A stretch of DNA of 64,000 nucleotides from Persicaria tinctoria (taxonomy: Eukaryota > Streptophyta > Magnoliopsida > Caryophyllales > Polygonaceae): NCBI GenBank assembly GCA_037127255.1, contig JBANSL010000009.1, forward strand, positions 27,306,475-27,370,474, given 5' to 3'. Position numbers and translations under genes: made by a program. The notes under the pieces are model-generated. The model was not told the DNA's origin. It was given only the letters and a program-made list of their open reading frames with translations, and searched no databases. Shown in pieces: positions 36,481-47,812 of this stretch (position 1 is its first letter; each line of letters begins with the position of its first letter).

Positions 36481-38560
36481 ACACCAGTTTCTGTTTAATT
36501 CGCAGAAATCGAGGCTTTTTACAGCAATTCTACAGAAGGTCGGAAAAGCTCGGAAAACCACTACAGAAGTCCAAGGTCAAAGCAGCGGAACAAGTCTGAG
36601 AGACAAGAGGTACTCGACCTCGAGTAGGCTTACTCGACCTCGACAAGCCATGTCCGAGAAACCTTGTCGACAGAGCCTGATCGAGAGAGCCAGACCACCC
36701 AGCTCCGGGACTCTACTCGATCTCGACGAAGCCCTGGTCGAGATCGATGAAGCCCAAAGTCATGCCCGGAGTAGACAAGGAGAAGATGCCCGAGAAGCCG
36801 AGGACGAAGCCGAGGACGACCAAGCGAGACTCGCTGCCAGCGACTCCACTCGCTGCAGCGGACCACTCGCTGCCGCGGAAGAGGCCACTCGCTGCCAGCG
36901 GATGAAGCAACTCGCGGGAGCGGGAGCGGAAAGGGAGAACCCAACTCGACCTCGAGGAGCCTTGGTCGAGGTCGACAAGACCTTGAGTCCGGATCCGAGC
37001 CAGTCGACTAGACCTACCCGGGCAGACCCAGTCGACAAGCCCATCCTACTCGACATCGACAAGGAGTGGTCGAGGTCGACGAGCACCTGAGCCCCAGTCC
37101 GAGCACATCGAGCACCCCAACCCGAGGAAGCCCAGTCGACGAGCCATCCCTGTCGAGGTCGACGAGTCGTGGTCGATCTCGAGTAGAGCCGCGTTCCAGA
37201 AGCTTCTCGACTTGGCTTGTCCGACTAGACTTGGCTTTCCTTGGGCGCAAAGGCGGAAGATTCTATCCAAATCCATCAAATATCTATCCGAATACATCAA
37301 GTTCTATCCAAGGAGACAAGATCTATCACATCATGAAGACCTACCATAATTAGAATTATCTTTTCCTTTTTGATTTATTTCCTTAAAATATTTTATTTAT
37401 CTTTTATGCTTTTAGATATAATTTTAGATATAGATTTAGATAGAGATAGATGATTATTTCCTTGATTAGCAAGGTTTGATCACTATAAATAAGGCCCTAG
37501 GGGCTCAGTTTTAATCATTCAATTTCAGACACAATTAGTTAGTTCCACAGAGAAGTTTAGGAGTTCTAAAGGTTTTTAGGGTTTTGGCTTTCTGCAAAAG
37601 TTGATTGCCAGGATTGTAAAGGCTTTTGAATATGTTTTTATGCAAGTTTCTTTTCATCAATCAATGTCTGTTATTGCGATGAGGCGTGAGTAGTCCACCC
37701 ACTTCTGGGGCTGGGGTGAGCCCGACGGTGGCCATGTGAGGCGATGCGATAAAGGTTAGATCTTTTGTGTGATTCATCTTCTATCCCTATGAGCATGATT
37801 CTTTTGCGAGAGTTGAAGGTGATCCTTGTTTGTGTTATTGAAGCGAAAGTGATCTTAATGCAACTTGGGTTAATTATGTGAAAAAGGGTTAGTAACAATT
37901 AGGGTTTATGTGAAAGCCTCTATATGCCTATTTGTTAATGACGAAAGTTATTTGATGGAAAGCATGATCTTTTATGCCTTTATGTGTTACTTTGCATGGT
38001 TATCGTTGTGGTGTTGAAACCCTGACCTTGGAGGCCTTTTTATATATTGAGTTTATTTTCTGTCAAAAAGCTGAGTTTGGGTTTGAGAAATTGCAATTTA
38101 CGTTCTTTTAAGTTTCTGTTTCTTGTCGACATAGAGGAGCCTTGGTCGAGATCGAGTACCATCTTGTCGATCTCGAGTTGGGTTTGTCTTAGTCGAGTTG
38201 GTGTTTTGCTTCTGTTGTCGACTATGAAGTTTCTGTCTTTTGCTGTTAGTCGATCTCGAGTAGGCTAAGTCGAGATCGAGTACGTCCTGCTGCTTTGTTT
38301 TATTTCTTGCTTCGCTTTGTTCTTTTCTTTACTTTCCGTCTTTAGTTTCTTTGCTTTTGTTTTAGTTGCCCTTGCCGGGTTATTTGTCTCTTTCTTTCTG
38401 TTTCTGCGATTCTGTCGTTCTGCTGCTGTTGTGAGAATCTACAGCTACCTGAGAACTGCTGACGTGCTTCCTCGAGGATTCGATCCTGACTTTCTCTTAC
38501 TGCATTGGAGGAGTCTTGTATTTATTTGCTGAGGCCTAAGTCTGGTTTGATCTATTTCGT
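36481..38560 (+). mobile_element. LTR-like insertion rich in TCGA palindromes
   Basis: A promoter-like core is present: an AT-rich stretch with TAGATTTAGATAGAGATA, TATAAATA at 37,484-37,491, then GGCCCTAGGGGCTCAG. This is the same core as the minus-oriented remnant at 1-655. Upstream (36,600-37,220) and downstream (38,120-38,285) the DNA is full of CTCGAC / GTCGAGGTCGAC phrases. No gag-pol is present, so this is a solo LTR or a large non-coding LTR derivative. The exact ends were not determined. Confidence 0.5.
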
Positions 38561-38579
38561 TATATTTCATACTCGATTT

Positions 38580-38665
38580 CCTCCTTACAACACGAATCCT
38601 TCGTGATTTCTTCGATGCTTATCCTGGATTTTGGATTCGGATCCAGTAAAGAGTAAGTCTTAGCC
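38580..38665 (-). pseudogene. CIPK/SnRK3-like kinase fragment
   Basis: Minus strand reads SLLDPNPKSRISIEEITKDS. The LDPNPK.RI.I.EI pattern is the end of the kinase domain of CBL-interacting protein kinases. Only about 25 residues are recognisable. It lies close to the right end of element B, which suggests capture. Confidence 0.5.
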
Positions 38666-39267
38666 CCTCGCACATCCTCGATCTCCTCCTCCCCCAATCG
38701 GAGAATTTCATATCTCATCCTCGATCTCCTTCCTTCAAATCCGAGATTCAATTCCGCCATTGATGACGCCGAGTAACCACATCATCTTCCTGATCTTCAC
38801 CATGGAATTCGCCGAGATGCTGCTGGACGTCAAGCGGCGGCGACGATATGCTGTAGGCCGGCTTCGGACAGGGAGGACGTCAAACGGCGGCGACAGCGAT
38901 GAAGATGGTGGTGGTTGTCGGCAATGGATGATGGCGGTGAGAGCAGTGAGGGCAAGATCTGTTTTAATTTGGGGGAGAAAGGGAAAAAAATAAGGCAGGG
39001 GTATAATTGGAAAATGTGAACACTTACCTAATATTGTAACTCTTGTGTCCTATGACTTAAAATTTGGTCCCCAAATGGCCACTTAGTAAAATTTCACTAT
39101 CATTTGAGTTATAAAATTTCACTTTTTAGTTTTATATTTGAGTTATAAAATTGCATTTTTCAGTTTTATATTTGCACTTTCTCAAGCTAAAATTGCACAT
39201 TTAAGTTCTAAAATTGAACATTCAAACTAAAATCTGATTTGGTTCTCCCTAAATTGAAAATCTAATT

Positions 39268-39480
39268 TGTGGTAGATGATACATGTGGAACTATTGATGA
39301 GCTTACCGTTCTCTCTAAATCTATTGAGAGGTATGTGTGTTTATTGATACTACTTACGTCATTCGATTCCCGGCCTCAGCTTATATAATTTGAGATGGGA
39401 TCGTAGTTGCCTTGATGAAATTTCGGAATACATGAAACCGGGTTATGCAGATTCAAGACATATTAACAACTGTGTACAAA
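39268..39480 (+). pseudogene. Terpene synthase fragment (two exon pieces)
   Basis: VDDTCGTIDELTVLSKSIER, a GT...AG intron-like gap (about 39,332-39,392), then WDRSCLDEISEYMKPGY. Family pattern: DDxxD...GT(L/I)DEL..FT.AI.RWD......LPEYMK. The intron falls at the conserved site before the Trp of RWD. Four residues of the metal-binding motif are lost (DDT directly followed by CGTIDEL instead of DDTYDxYGTIDEL), so it cannot be active. Nothing upstream or downstream continues the gene. Confidence 0.7.
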
Positions 39481-40354
39481 AACCTTTCTTTCCTAAAGTT
39501 AGTGTACAATTTTTCTTACAATGGACTTTGAATGTTTAGTTCCTAATTCCTTCATTTTTCCTAATTGCTCTTGAATGCTCTTGAGTGCTTTTTATCTAAC
39601 ATGTCATCTAATTGTCATAGCTGGATTGAATCCATTGATCAAGTCACTGGGCTTGATATCTTAGGCACTTGCAAAAACATGAGTTGCATGAAAACATACA
39701 ACTAGTTTTATTACCTGCGTCGTATGCGGGTTTTTTTTTAATAAACGTTATTTATATATAATATTTTTGTATTGATTTAAATAAATTAATAAATTTTTAA
39801 TAATAATTTTTATTTATACATAAAGTACTCACATTTCATTTTTATATATAAAGTATTTTTTTCCTATTTTGTCAAAATCGCAAAATTCATAAGGTTGTTT
39901 TTTTCCATTAAGATATTGTAATCAATGAAATCATGTAAATGATGGTATATTGTGATAGAATCTCACGAAATAAAATATTTTTTTTTGTAAATGATTAATG
40001 TACTATAAAAAATTATAATTATAAATTATAAATAGTTTATTCTATTTGACCTATGATCTGGCCAAACCAAATTTGTAATAGTAAATTTAATCAATATTTA
40101 CTCATTCTTAAATAGATACTATGTTTATATTAATTAATTATAAACAATTATAAATATTAATTATTTGCATTTCACTAAGGGTGTGTTTTGATTCTAATGC
40201 ATTATATATAATTATAAATGCTTGGAATTGTTCAACTATATATGAATAATTTTTTTTGGTCAAATATCTATCTTTGAACTGTAGAATGGTTAGAATTATA
40301 TAATCAGATCGAGATTTTAACAAACTATGGTATACTAATTAATAAATAGTAATG
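39481..40354. other. AT-rich intergenic stretch
   Basis: No gene recognised; long A/T-rich runs with no clear element ends. Confidence 0.6.
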
Positions 40355-40618
40355 TGTTGCAGAAACAAGATCTGATCATGGATGAAGAAATTCCATAAAC
40401 AGAGATGCGGAATTGAAGATGAAGAAGAGAGAATGGAAGAGAGAGAAGAGGAAAATGTATTCTGTATTGTTGTGAAACTCGAACAACCTTATAGAGAGTA
40501 CATAGATCAGCTTATATAGAGGTGCTAGGAGAGTTGGGAGTGAATCACAACCACTCATCTGTAACTACCAAAACTAAATGATCAAGATGCAATACAACTT
40601 GTTTGATCAATTCTAACA
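40355..40618 (-). repeat. 3' LTR of the copia element, 264 bp
   Basis: Read on the minus strand it begins TGTTAGAATTGATC and ends TTTCTGCAACA (TG...CA ends). It carries a TATATAA-like box and a CT-rich R/U5 part. It is directly preceded by the polypurine tract GAAGGGGAG (40,619-40,627). A candidate 5-bp flank, TAATG, lies outside it. Confidence 0.8.
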
Positions 40619-40637
40619 CTCCCCTTCAATCTTAGAG

Positions 40638-42250
40638 TTATTTGAATTGATTAATAACTCCAAGCTTGACTGCTAGCTTCAACATTTGCTCTTTACTCAC
40701 CACTTTGGTGAATATATCTGTTGGTTGATCTTTTGTATATATGTATTTAGCTTCAATCTTCTTATTCAGAATCTTGTCTCTAACAAGATGGCAATCTGCC
40801 TCTATGTGCTTAGTTCTTTCGTGAAAGACTGGGTTTCTAGCTGTATATGTGCATTGCCACTTGATTGTCACAATACAGCTCAACTAAACCATGATCACTA
40901 ATGCTTAAATCCTGTAATACACGAACTAGCCAAGTTATTTGACAACAAGTAGCAACCATGGCTCGATATTCTGCTTCAGCTGTAGACATGACAATAAAGG
41001 AATGCTTCTTTGTCCTCCATGAAATCAGTGACTCTCCTAACATAATATAGAACCTAGTTAGAGAACTTCTACTCATAGGACATGCTTGCCAATCTGCATC
41101 ACAATATGCTCTTAATTTGATCTCGGACTTGCTTGACATCAACAATCCTTGCCCTGGTGAATTCTTCAAATACCTCAGTATATGTTTAGCTGCCTTCCAA
41201 TGATCATCAGTTGGATTTTGCATAAACTGGCTCAGCACCTGGACAGAGTAAGTAATGCATGGCCTGGTGATAGTGAGGTATATCAGTTTTTCCACCAGTT
41301 TTCTATACTTCTATGGTGACTTCATGAATTCCCCTTCACTTGAGAGCTTCACCTATGAGTCCAGTGGAGTACCTAATGGCTTAGAGTCAACCATTCCCAT
41401 TTCCTCCAGTAGTTCCATAGTTTACTTCCTTTGATTCAAGTAGATTCCAGCTTTGTCTCCATCCACTTCAATGCCAAGAAAGTATCTTAACTCCCCTAAA
41501 TCTGTGATTTGGAAGTTCTTATACAAGTGTTGTTTCAATCTGTTAGTCTCTGTCTGATCATTCCCAACAATTATCATGTCATCTACATACACAAGAAGTG
41601 CAATAAATGACTCTCCTTTCTGCTTAGTAAACAATGAATAATCAGCCTTTGATTGAGTATAGCCTCCTGCTTTGACAACCTAAGAGAACTTAGCAAACCA
41701 TTGTCTTGGTGCTTGGTTAAGTCCATACAAGGACTTTGTCAATTTGCAAACCAAAGTGCCATTGTCTTCATTCATAGACTCCCTTTGAAGACAATGATTG
41801 GTCTTAGATTGAAGTTGCTTAATCTCAGTGTATGCAGGAGGAAGAGACATGTAGACATCTTCTTCAAGATCGCCATGTAGAAAGGCATTGGTGACATCCA
41901 TCTGAGAAATGTGCCACTATTTTTTAGCATCTATGGCAAGCAAATTTCTGACTATAATTATGCAAGCAACATGGGAAAATGTCTCAGAAGTAGTCAACCC
42001 CATGGAGTTGAGTGAAACCCCGAGCCAATAGTCTTGCCTTATGTCTCTCAAGAGTACCATCAAACTTGAACTGCAGTTTAAAGAGCCACTTACAAGTCAC
42101 AATAGACTTGCCAGCAGGGAGTGAGACAATCTCCCAAGTATGATTCCTCTCTAAGGCATCCAATTCAACCACCATTGCATCACACCAAGCAGGGTCGTTG
42201 AGAGCTTCAGTCACATTTTTTGGAATGGAGAATGATGCTACATTGTTCAC
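40638..42250 (-). pseudogene. copia pol remnant: RT and RNase H
   Basis: Domains in order on the minus strand: RT start at 42,250-41,984 (WCDAMVVELDALERNHTWEI, CKWLFKLQFKFDGT); 41,901-41,680 ([27 protein letters not shown]); 41,634-41,422 (LLVYVDDMIIVGND with an intact YVDD, LRYFLGIEV); RNase H at 41,295-40,837 (YCDADWQACPMSRSSLT, MSTAEAEYRAM) and 40,883-40,638 (HIEADCHLVRD). Frame changes and stops separate each block, so the polyprotein is broken. Confidence 0.9.
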
Positions 42251-42470
42251 AAAAATTTGATAGCTAGGTGCGCAAGCAGTATAGGTGCAAGAGTTAGCAA
42301 GTGGATATAATGAATGTACCTTAGATGAGGCTACTGCATGTGTGGTAAGCCCCTTAGATGCATGATAAACATAATCCTGAAGCCAACTGGGGGGCCTGTG
42401 ATCACGAGTAGACTGGCGTGTGGGATGGACAATAGGCTCAGAAGAAGGCTCAGGTAGCTCATCAATAGAT

Positions 42471-42471
<1 letters not shown>

Positions 42472-42516
<45 letters not shown>
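42472..42516. repeat. (AG)n microsatellite
   Basis: About 45 bp of GA dinucleotide inside the truncated copia element. Confidence 0.9.
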
Positions 42517-42518
<2 letters not shown>

Positions 42519-42576
42519 GCCTCAATAATAGGGATATCATATGGATTTATATAAGGAGCTTAGAGGGAATGATACA

Positions 42577-43592
42577 AGTAGCTTGAGTCCTTAAAATTGG
42601 TTTGTTTTTTAGTGCTGACATCGTTTTTTGCGTATTTTTTGTTGCTGACATCGTTTTTAGTTAGGTATTATATAATTAGGTATATATGTATGCTTGAGTT
42701 CTTAAAAATTGGTTTATTTTTTAGTGCTGACATATTTTTTATGCGAATTTTTTAGTGCTGACATCGTTTTTATGGTTATTATTTACTGATGACATCGTTT
42801 TTATGCGTATTTTTTATGTAGGTATATATGTGTTGACATCGGTTTTGCAATATAAGAGATGAAGGAAGGATGTACATTGATTTTGAGCGATTCAGTGGCA
42901 TCGACGGACGTCAGCGTGGGAGCCTCTAATGTCACTGTCGGTGGAACTAGGAGGAAGATGTACAATGATTTTAAAATTTTATTTAATTACCCTTTTGTCT
43001 AATTTCTTTATTTATTAAAAATTTGTGTTTATATTTGTGGTTTCTATTATGTTAAATTGTTATTATTCACGTCAGCAATCGTATATATTTTTTCTTTGAA
43101 AGGTTCTCGTCAACAATTTTTTTTCCCGACATCGACCCCATCATAGTTGGCGTCAGCATCTCCAACCTCAGCATCGTCGACATCCTCGGTGTTAGCATCT
43201 TCGACGTCTCCCGCGTCAGCATTATCGGAGTCCCTGGTGTCGGCGTCAGCGTCAACATCTCCGACGTCGGCATCCTCGATATCGGGGTCAGCAAATTCGA
43301 TGTCACAGTGTCAGTGGTGTCGACGTCAGCGTTAACGACCTCCGGCGTCAGCATTCCCGACGTCGGCCTCAGCACTGAGGCGCGAAAAAAAAATTTGGCG
43401 TTAGCGTCAGCAATGCTGACGTAAGCACTGACACGCGAAAAAAGAAAAAAAAACAAACTGCTGACGTGAGGGGGGCACATGGGGGCACGCAGGAGGGGTA
43501 CAAATGATGTGTAGTTTGCTAATTTTTACCAAATTTTGTATAGTTTACTAATTTGACTAACTTATATGTATAGTTTGCAAACTGTCCCTAAG
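42577..43592 (-). mobile_element. TGACG-minisatellite element, copy at 43 kb
   Basis: Minus-orientation copy of the element seen in plus at 61,299-62,340. Order on the plus strand: tandem units containing CTTGAGTCCTTAAAA and AGTGCTGACATCGTTTTT (42,577-42,850), a unique block, the minisatellite (43,100-43,440), then GTATAGTTTGCAAAC-type subterminal repeats ending GCAAACTGTCCC at 43,590. Apart from the minisatellite frame it encodes nothing recognisable. Confidence 0.6.
43100..43440. repeat. GCTGACGTC-type minisatellite
   Basis: Degenerate units of 9-18 bp containing CGTCAGCAT / ATGCTGACG. It matches the array at 61,470-61,740 in reverse orientation and, partly, 24,060-24,215. Read on the minus strand it stays open for 138 codons (43,480-43,067). 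Confidence 0.8.
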
Positions 43593-43844
43593 AACAAACT
43601 ATGGACTGAATTTTACATAAAGAATATATATAATAAAATTTTATGAATATAATAAAAACCTTACTTAATATCTACGCTGATATTTTGAGATTTAGTCTTA
43701 TTTAGGATTTTCTAATCATTTAAGCTTTTTTTTTTAATACAAGGCAAAAATTCGGGTGATGTCAGACCCTACTGATCCACCACCCAATAGCGTCCTTACG
43801 GACGAGAGCAAGAAGCTCATGATGAGAAGCAATCGACCCTGAGC

Positions 43845-44612
43845 CTACCTCAATCTGAGATGAGCTGCTTTGTCCGCCACTTGGTTGACCTCTCGGAAAA
43901 CATGGGTGATAGAAAAGAACTCGAAGGCGTGGAGCAAAACCAGAATATCGGCGATTACCAACTCAATTTCCCAAGGGCACTTCCAACTCCCTTTGATGGC
44001 GTTGATAACCGTAAGATTGTCTCCCTCCACTTCGACCTTTGAGATCCCCATCTCTAAAGCAGCAGCAAGGCCCAGTCGAAGGGCCAACGCTTCGGCCATC
44101 AATGCTGAAACAGTACCACACAACGAGGCGTTGCAAGCCTGGACACTACCGAGGTGGTCTCGAATAACAAAACTCGCCGCAACTTCACCTGAAAAAAGTT
44201 TTGAACCATCAAAGTTGATCTTGAAATAATTCATCGCGGGTTTCTTCCAATGAAGATTATTTTTTTTCCTAAGTTGGAGTACGCTTACAGGTTTCGTTTT
44301 TTCCATTTCTTCCCAATGAAGTGTCTTTGATTGTTTCCAGTTTTGTAGCTTGAGTCTTATATATCCTTCATGTTGTTGATTGTTCATGTAGTTTTGATCA
44401 TCGAATACTAATTTATTCCTGATTGTCCATAAGCCCCACCAAATTAGAGATAATTTGGTTGTTTGAGATATAGTGAGATTGGAGAATATTTGCATTACAA
44501 CTTGTTTCATATTTTTTTCGGTCGTGTCCACTCTTTGAATTTTTATTTCGATGTCTCTATCAATCTTTCCAATCAAATCAAGAGAGGGGCACAGCCACAA
44601 CTTTTTCAGCAA
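43845..44612 (-). pseudogene. LINE zf-RVT / RNase H part
   Basis: A 255-codon open frame at the C-terminus of ORF2. RNase H residues: NFDGSKLF (first Asp), ALMAEALALRLGLAAALE (Glu) and VEGDNLTVI (Asp), then HVFREVNQVADKAA. The catalytic residues look intact, but the piece is separated by frame from the RT upstream. Confidence 0.8.
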
Positions 44613-46501
44613 GTCTTTGTTTCATTGGGATTCCATTCATCACTAATTTCCAAATAAAGTTTTTCACTTTCGGAAAGCACTCCATTCCACAAATCCATGC
44701 AAATTCTCTTTCCTGAATTCTATCATGTCCTGCTATAATTTCTAGGGCAGTCGACGTGGAAAACCAGCCGTTGCAGCTAGCTTTCCAATATAACCTATCT
44801 TCAATTTCATTCATCGGAATTTGTATGTTAAAGATTTTTTGTATGATGTTGTGAGGAAGTATTTTCCTCAATTCTTCAACATTCCATTTTTTATCGGGTC
44901 CTATGTATTTTTCCACCTTCTCGTGTTCATTAATTAAGTTGTTCGAAATACTTTTTCCAAACAGTTTCTCTCCCAAAATCCACTCGTCCTTCCAGAATCT
45001 GATTGTTTTCCCATTCCCTACTTGCCAAATCAACCCTTCACAGAATTCATTTTTAATTTCCATTAGTTTTTGCAATTGCCAGGATGTCTGTTTTCTTTTT
45101 TCGTATTCCCATAATGTTGCATCTTTCATGTATTTTTCTTTAATTATTCTAACCCAAATGTTATTTGGTTCAGCCAAGATTTTCCACAATAACTTCATTT
45201 GAAGTGCTTTGTTCATATCTTTGGATTTGTTTAGTCCTAGTCCACCATATTTTTTTGGTTTACAGATTTTATCCCATCCTATCAATGGCTTGTAGTTCCT
45301 ATCCTTATTCCAAAAGAAGGATCTGTTAAGTCTGTCTAGTTCTTTGTGTGTGTTCGTTGGTAGTCCAAAACTTTGCATCACATAGTAAGGCTTAGTCGTA
45401 AGATTTGTTTTAATCAAAACAGCTCTACCCTGTTGGGAAAGTGAGTTTGCCTTCCATTTTGTCAGTTGGGACTTTGTCCTTTCCACCGTATCTTCATAAG
45501 TGTTGCGGTTTACTTTCCCGTTTAAAATCGGGCATCCTAAATATTTTTCAAGACTGGTATGGTTGGTGATGTGAAGTATATTTTGAATGCTCTGTTTCCG
45601 TTGGTTTGAAACTCCTGAGGTTACTTGAAAAGCTGATTTATAAAAATTTACCTTTTGTCCTGATATGCTACAATATTCATCAATGATTTTTTTAACTTGA
45701 GTGCATGATTCTGGGCTTGCTTTGGCGAATATCATGATATCGTTTGCGAAGGAGAGAAAAGGTACTCTAGTTCCTGACTTAGTCATCTCAAAACCTATCG
45801 TTTTTCTTGATTCATCGCTTGTCATTTGTAGTTTTCTTGCAAGTATCTCAGCTCCAATAGCGGGGAAATTGGATCGCCTTGTCTGAGTCCCTTCTCTGGT
45901 CGAAATACATCAGTTGGTCCATCATTAACCAAAATGGAGAAAGAGACATGGAAAAACCAAAATTGAATCTTGGGCAAAAGCCGAATCTAGACATAACTTG
46001 GAAGAGGAAATCCCACTCAACCCTATCATAAGCTTTTTCCATGTCTAGCTTTACAGCTATCCATCCCTCTTTGCCTTTTCTTGATTTAAATGAGTGAAAA
46101 ATTTCGTGTGCAATAAGGACATTGCCTTGTATTGCTCGTTTCGCTACAAATGCTCCTTGTAATGGGTGTATGATATTTTCTAGGACACTTTTCAATCTAT
46201 CTGCTATTATTTTCGCAATTGTTTTGTAGATAGTAGAGCACAAACTTATTGGTCTATAGTGGTTAGTGGAACTTGGGTTTTCACACTTTGGAATAAGGGA
46301 GATAAAAGTCTGGTTAATCTGTTTCAGGAGCTTTCCAGAATGGAAGAAGCTTTTAATCGCTCTAATTACATCGGGTCCAACTATATCCCAATATTTTTGA
46401 TAGAACTCAGCTATCATCCCATCTGGTCCTCGCGATTTATTTTTCCCAATTTCAAACATCGGCTTTTTAATTTCTATATTTGTTACCGGTTTTACCAGCA
46501 T
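44578..46501 (-). pseudogene. LINE reverse transcriptase, frameshifted and catalytically altered
   Basis: Two frames join to give the RT: 46,501-45,848 (KSRGPDGMIAEFYQKYW, FISLIPKCENPSSTNHYRPI, KLDMEKAYDRVEW) and 45,825-44,578 (PFLSFANDIMIFAK, KYLGCPILNGKVN, GWDKICKPKKYGGLGLNK). Frame is lost around the [10 protein letters not shown] motif. The usual FADD active site reads FAND, so one metal-binding Asp is replaced. Both defects imply an inactive enzyme. Confidence 0.85.
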
Positions 46502-46936
46502 TTCATTATCGGTCGTAGAAATTTCTGAATCAATTAGATGGAGGTACTCATTGAGTAATTGTGTGTTAATGTTGGTTTTTTTATATCTCCTCTCAAAATC
46601 TGTTTTGATTTGTTTTGCGATGTTCTCCTCACCTATAATCTTGGTTCCTTCTGCAGTCGTTATTTCCCTTATCGTTTTTCTGTTTCGCTTTCCTGTAGTT
46701 ATCTTATGAAAATACCCTGAATTCGTATCTACAAGTATGAGGTGCTTAGTTTTTGCTCTTTGATTCTAGTAAATCTTATGGTACTCAAGAATTTTGTTCT
46801 TTTTATTTAGTCGTTGCGTTTGCTTCAAGCTAGTTTGTGTATCTTGTGTTCTGGCATTTTGTTTTTAAATTTGAATCAACTTATCATCAATTTGTTTGAG
46901 TTGTCTAAAAATGTTCCCAAAAGACTTCTTACTCCA

Positions 46937-47812
46937 CTATTTAGAGAGACGTTTGAGAAGAAACGTTTTCTTAACAAGCTTAAACATGTATGATCTTGAA
47001 ACGTTTAATCGCCATGCTTGCTTGACAATGTTTCTGTAATCATTTCTACTCATCCAGATTTTCTCAAAACGGAAAGGCTTTCCTTTGTAGTTGTCATCTA
47101 ATCGAAGGTCTAAGGATATTGGACAATGGTCAGAAGATGTGAAGGCATGGTTTGATGTAACAATTTCAGGATACCATTGTATTATTTGGGAGTGAACTAG
47201 CACTCTATCAAGTTTTTCATATATGTTATCTATATCTGTTTTATTTTTGCGCCATGTAAATTCGTTTCCTAGCGTCGGAATTTCCATCAATTCACAATTG
47301 TTCTTGAAATCCCGAAGTCGGTTGAATCTATTTTGGTTAGGTATATTTCCACCCCACTTCTCACTAGAGGTTCGTATTTCGTTTAGATCTCCAAGCACAA
47401 TGCATGGGAGATTAAGGTTATTAATATAATTTGTAAGTTTAGTCCAAAATTCATTTTTCTCCCTTTCAATGGGCGGAGCATAGACAAAGACAAGGGCTAG
47501 AATCAAATTTTGACTTGGGATCGATAGTTTAAACGAGATAAATCTTTGGTCCTTTAAGATGAGTTCTATTATTTCATTGTGTAGTTGATAGCTTTTCCAT
47601 AAGACACATATCCCACCCGATCTTCCAACCGTTGGAACCCATTCAATTGAATCAAAGCCAGGTTTCTTCCAAAATTTCTCCTCTGGTTGTCGATCTGTCT
47701 TAGTTTCCATTAATGCCAACATTTGTATGTTTTGTATCTTACAAAAACTGTCAACTTCTGCCCATAGATTCCTACGAGCAATTCCACAAGAGTTCCAAGA
47801 GCTAATCTTCAT
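46937..47812 (-). CDS. LINE apurinic-type endonuclease domain, open 291 codons
   Basis: Start of ORF2: MKISSWNSCGIARRNLW, the conserved beginning of plant LINE endonucleases. Expected catalytic residues are present in order: Asn in NSCG, Glu in LMETKTD, Asp/Asn in VLGDLNE, and the terminal SSDHCPISLDL. The frame stays open past the domain into a linker (VKQAWRLNVSRS) and then breaks before the RT. In life it would nick target DNA for target-primed reverse transcription; here it is an isolated open part of a dead element. Confidence 0.85.
   Translation of the reverse strand: MKISSWNSCGIARRNLWAEVDSFCKIQNIQMLALMETKTDRQPEEKFWKKPGFDSIEWVPTVGRSGGICVLWKSYQLHNEIIELILKDQRFISFKLSIPSQNLILALVFVYAPPIEREKNEFWTKLTNYINNLNLPCIVLGDLNEIRTSSEKWGGNIPNQNRFNRLRDFKNNCELMEIPTLGNEFTWRKNKTDIDNIYEKLDRVLVHSQIIQWYPEIVTSNHAFTSSDHCPISLDLRLDDNYKGKPFRFEKIWMSRNDYRNIVKQAWRLNVSRSYMFKLVKKTFLLKRLSK

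Larger units (their letters stand above)
31507..39078. mobile_element. Unrecognised repeat-array element, copy B, with nested insertions
   Basis: Left end CCAAATACTAAATGTCCT matches copy A; the right end (about 38,990-39,078) matches A's right end (AATATTAGGT, AGTGT, CCAATT, CCCCTGCC in the same order on the reverse strand). It contains its own array (32,465-35,200), a unique region at 35.2-36.5 kb, an LTR-like insertion at about 36.5-38.56 kb and a kinase fragment near the right end. A stretch near 36,260 (ATCAAGCAGTGGTGGCAGCGG) matches the GTCAAGCGACGGCGGCGACGG stretch near 30,270 in copy A, supporting a common origin. Confidence 0.5.
40355..42576 (-). mobile_element. 5'-truncated Ty1/copia retrotransposon
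   Basis: Minus-strand element with a 3' LTR (40,355-40,618), a polypurine tract just inside it, and the integrase-RT-RNase H end of pol spread over several frames up to about 42,250. It continues through an (AG)n tract at 42,472-42,516 and is cut at 42,576, where a different repeat family starts. No 5' LTR, primer-binding site or gag is present. Confidence 0.85.

Noticed and set aside
36410..37090. Long open frames on both strands in the TCGA-rich segment
   Set aside because: They follow from the periodic TCGAC composition; frames are open on both strands and match no protein.
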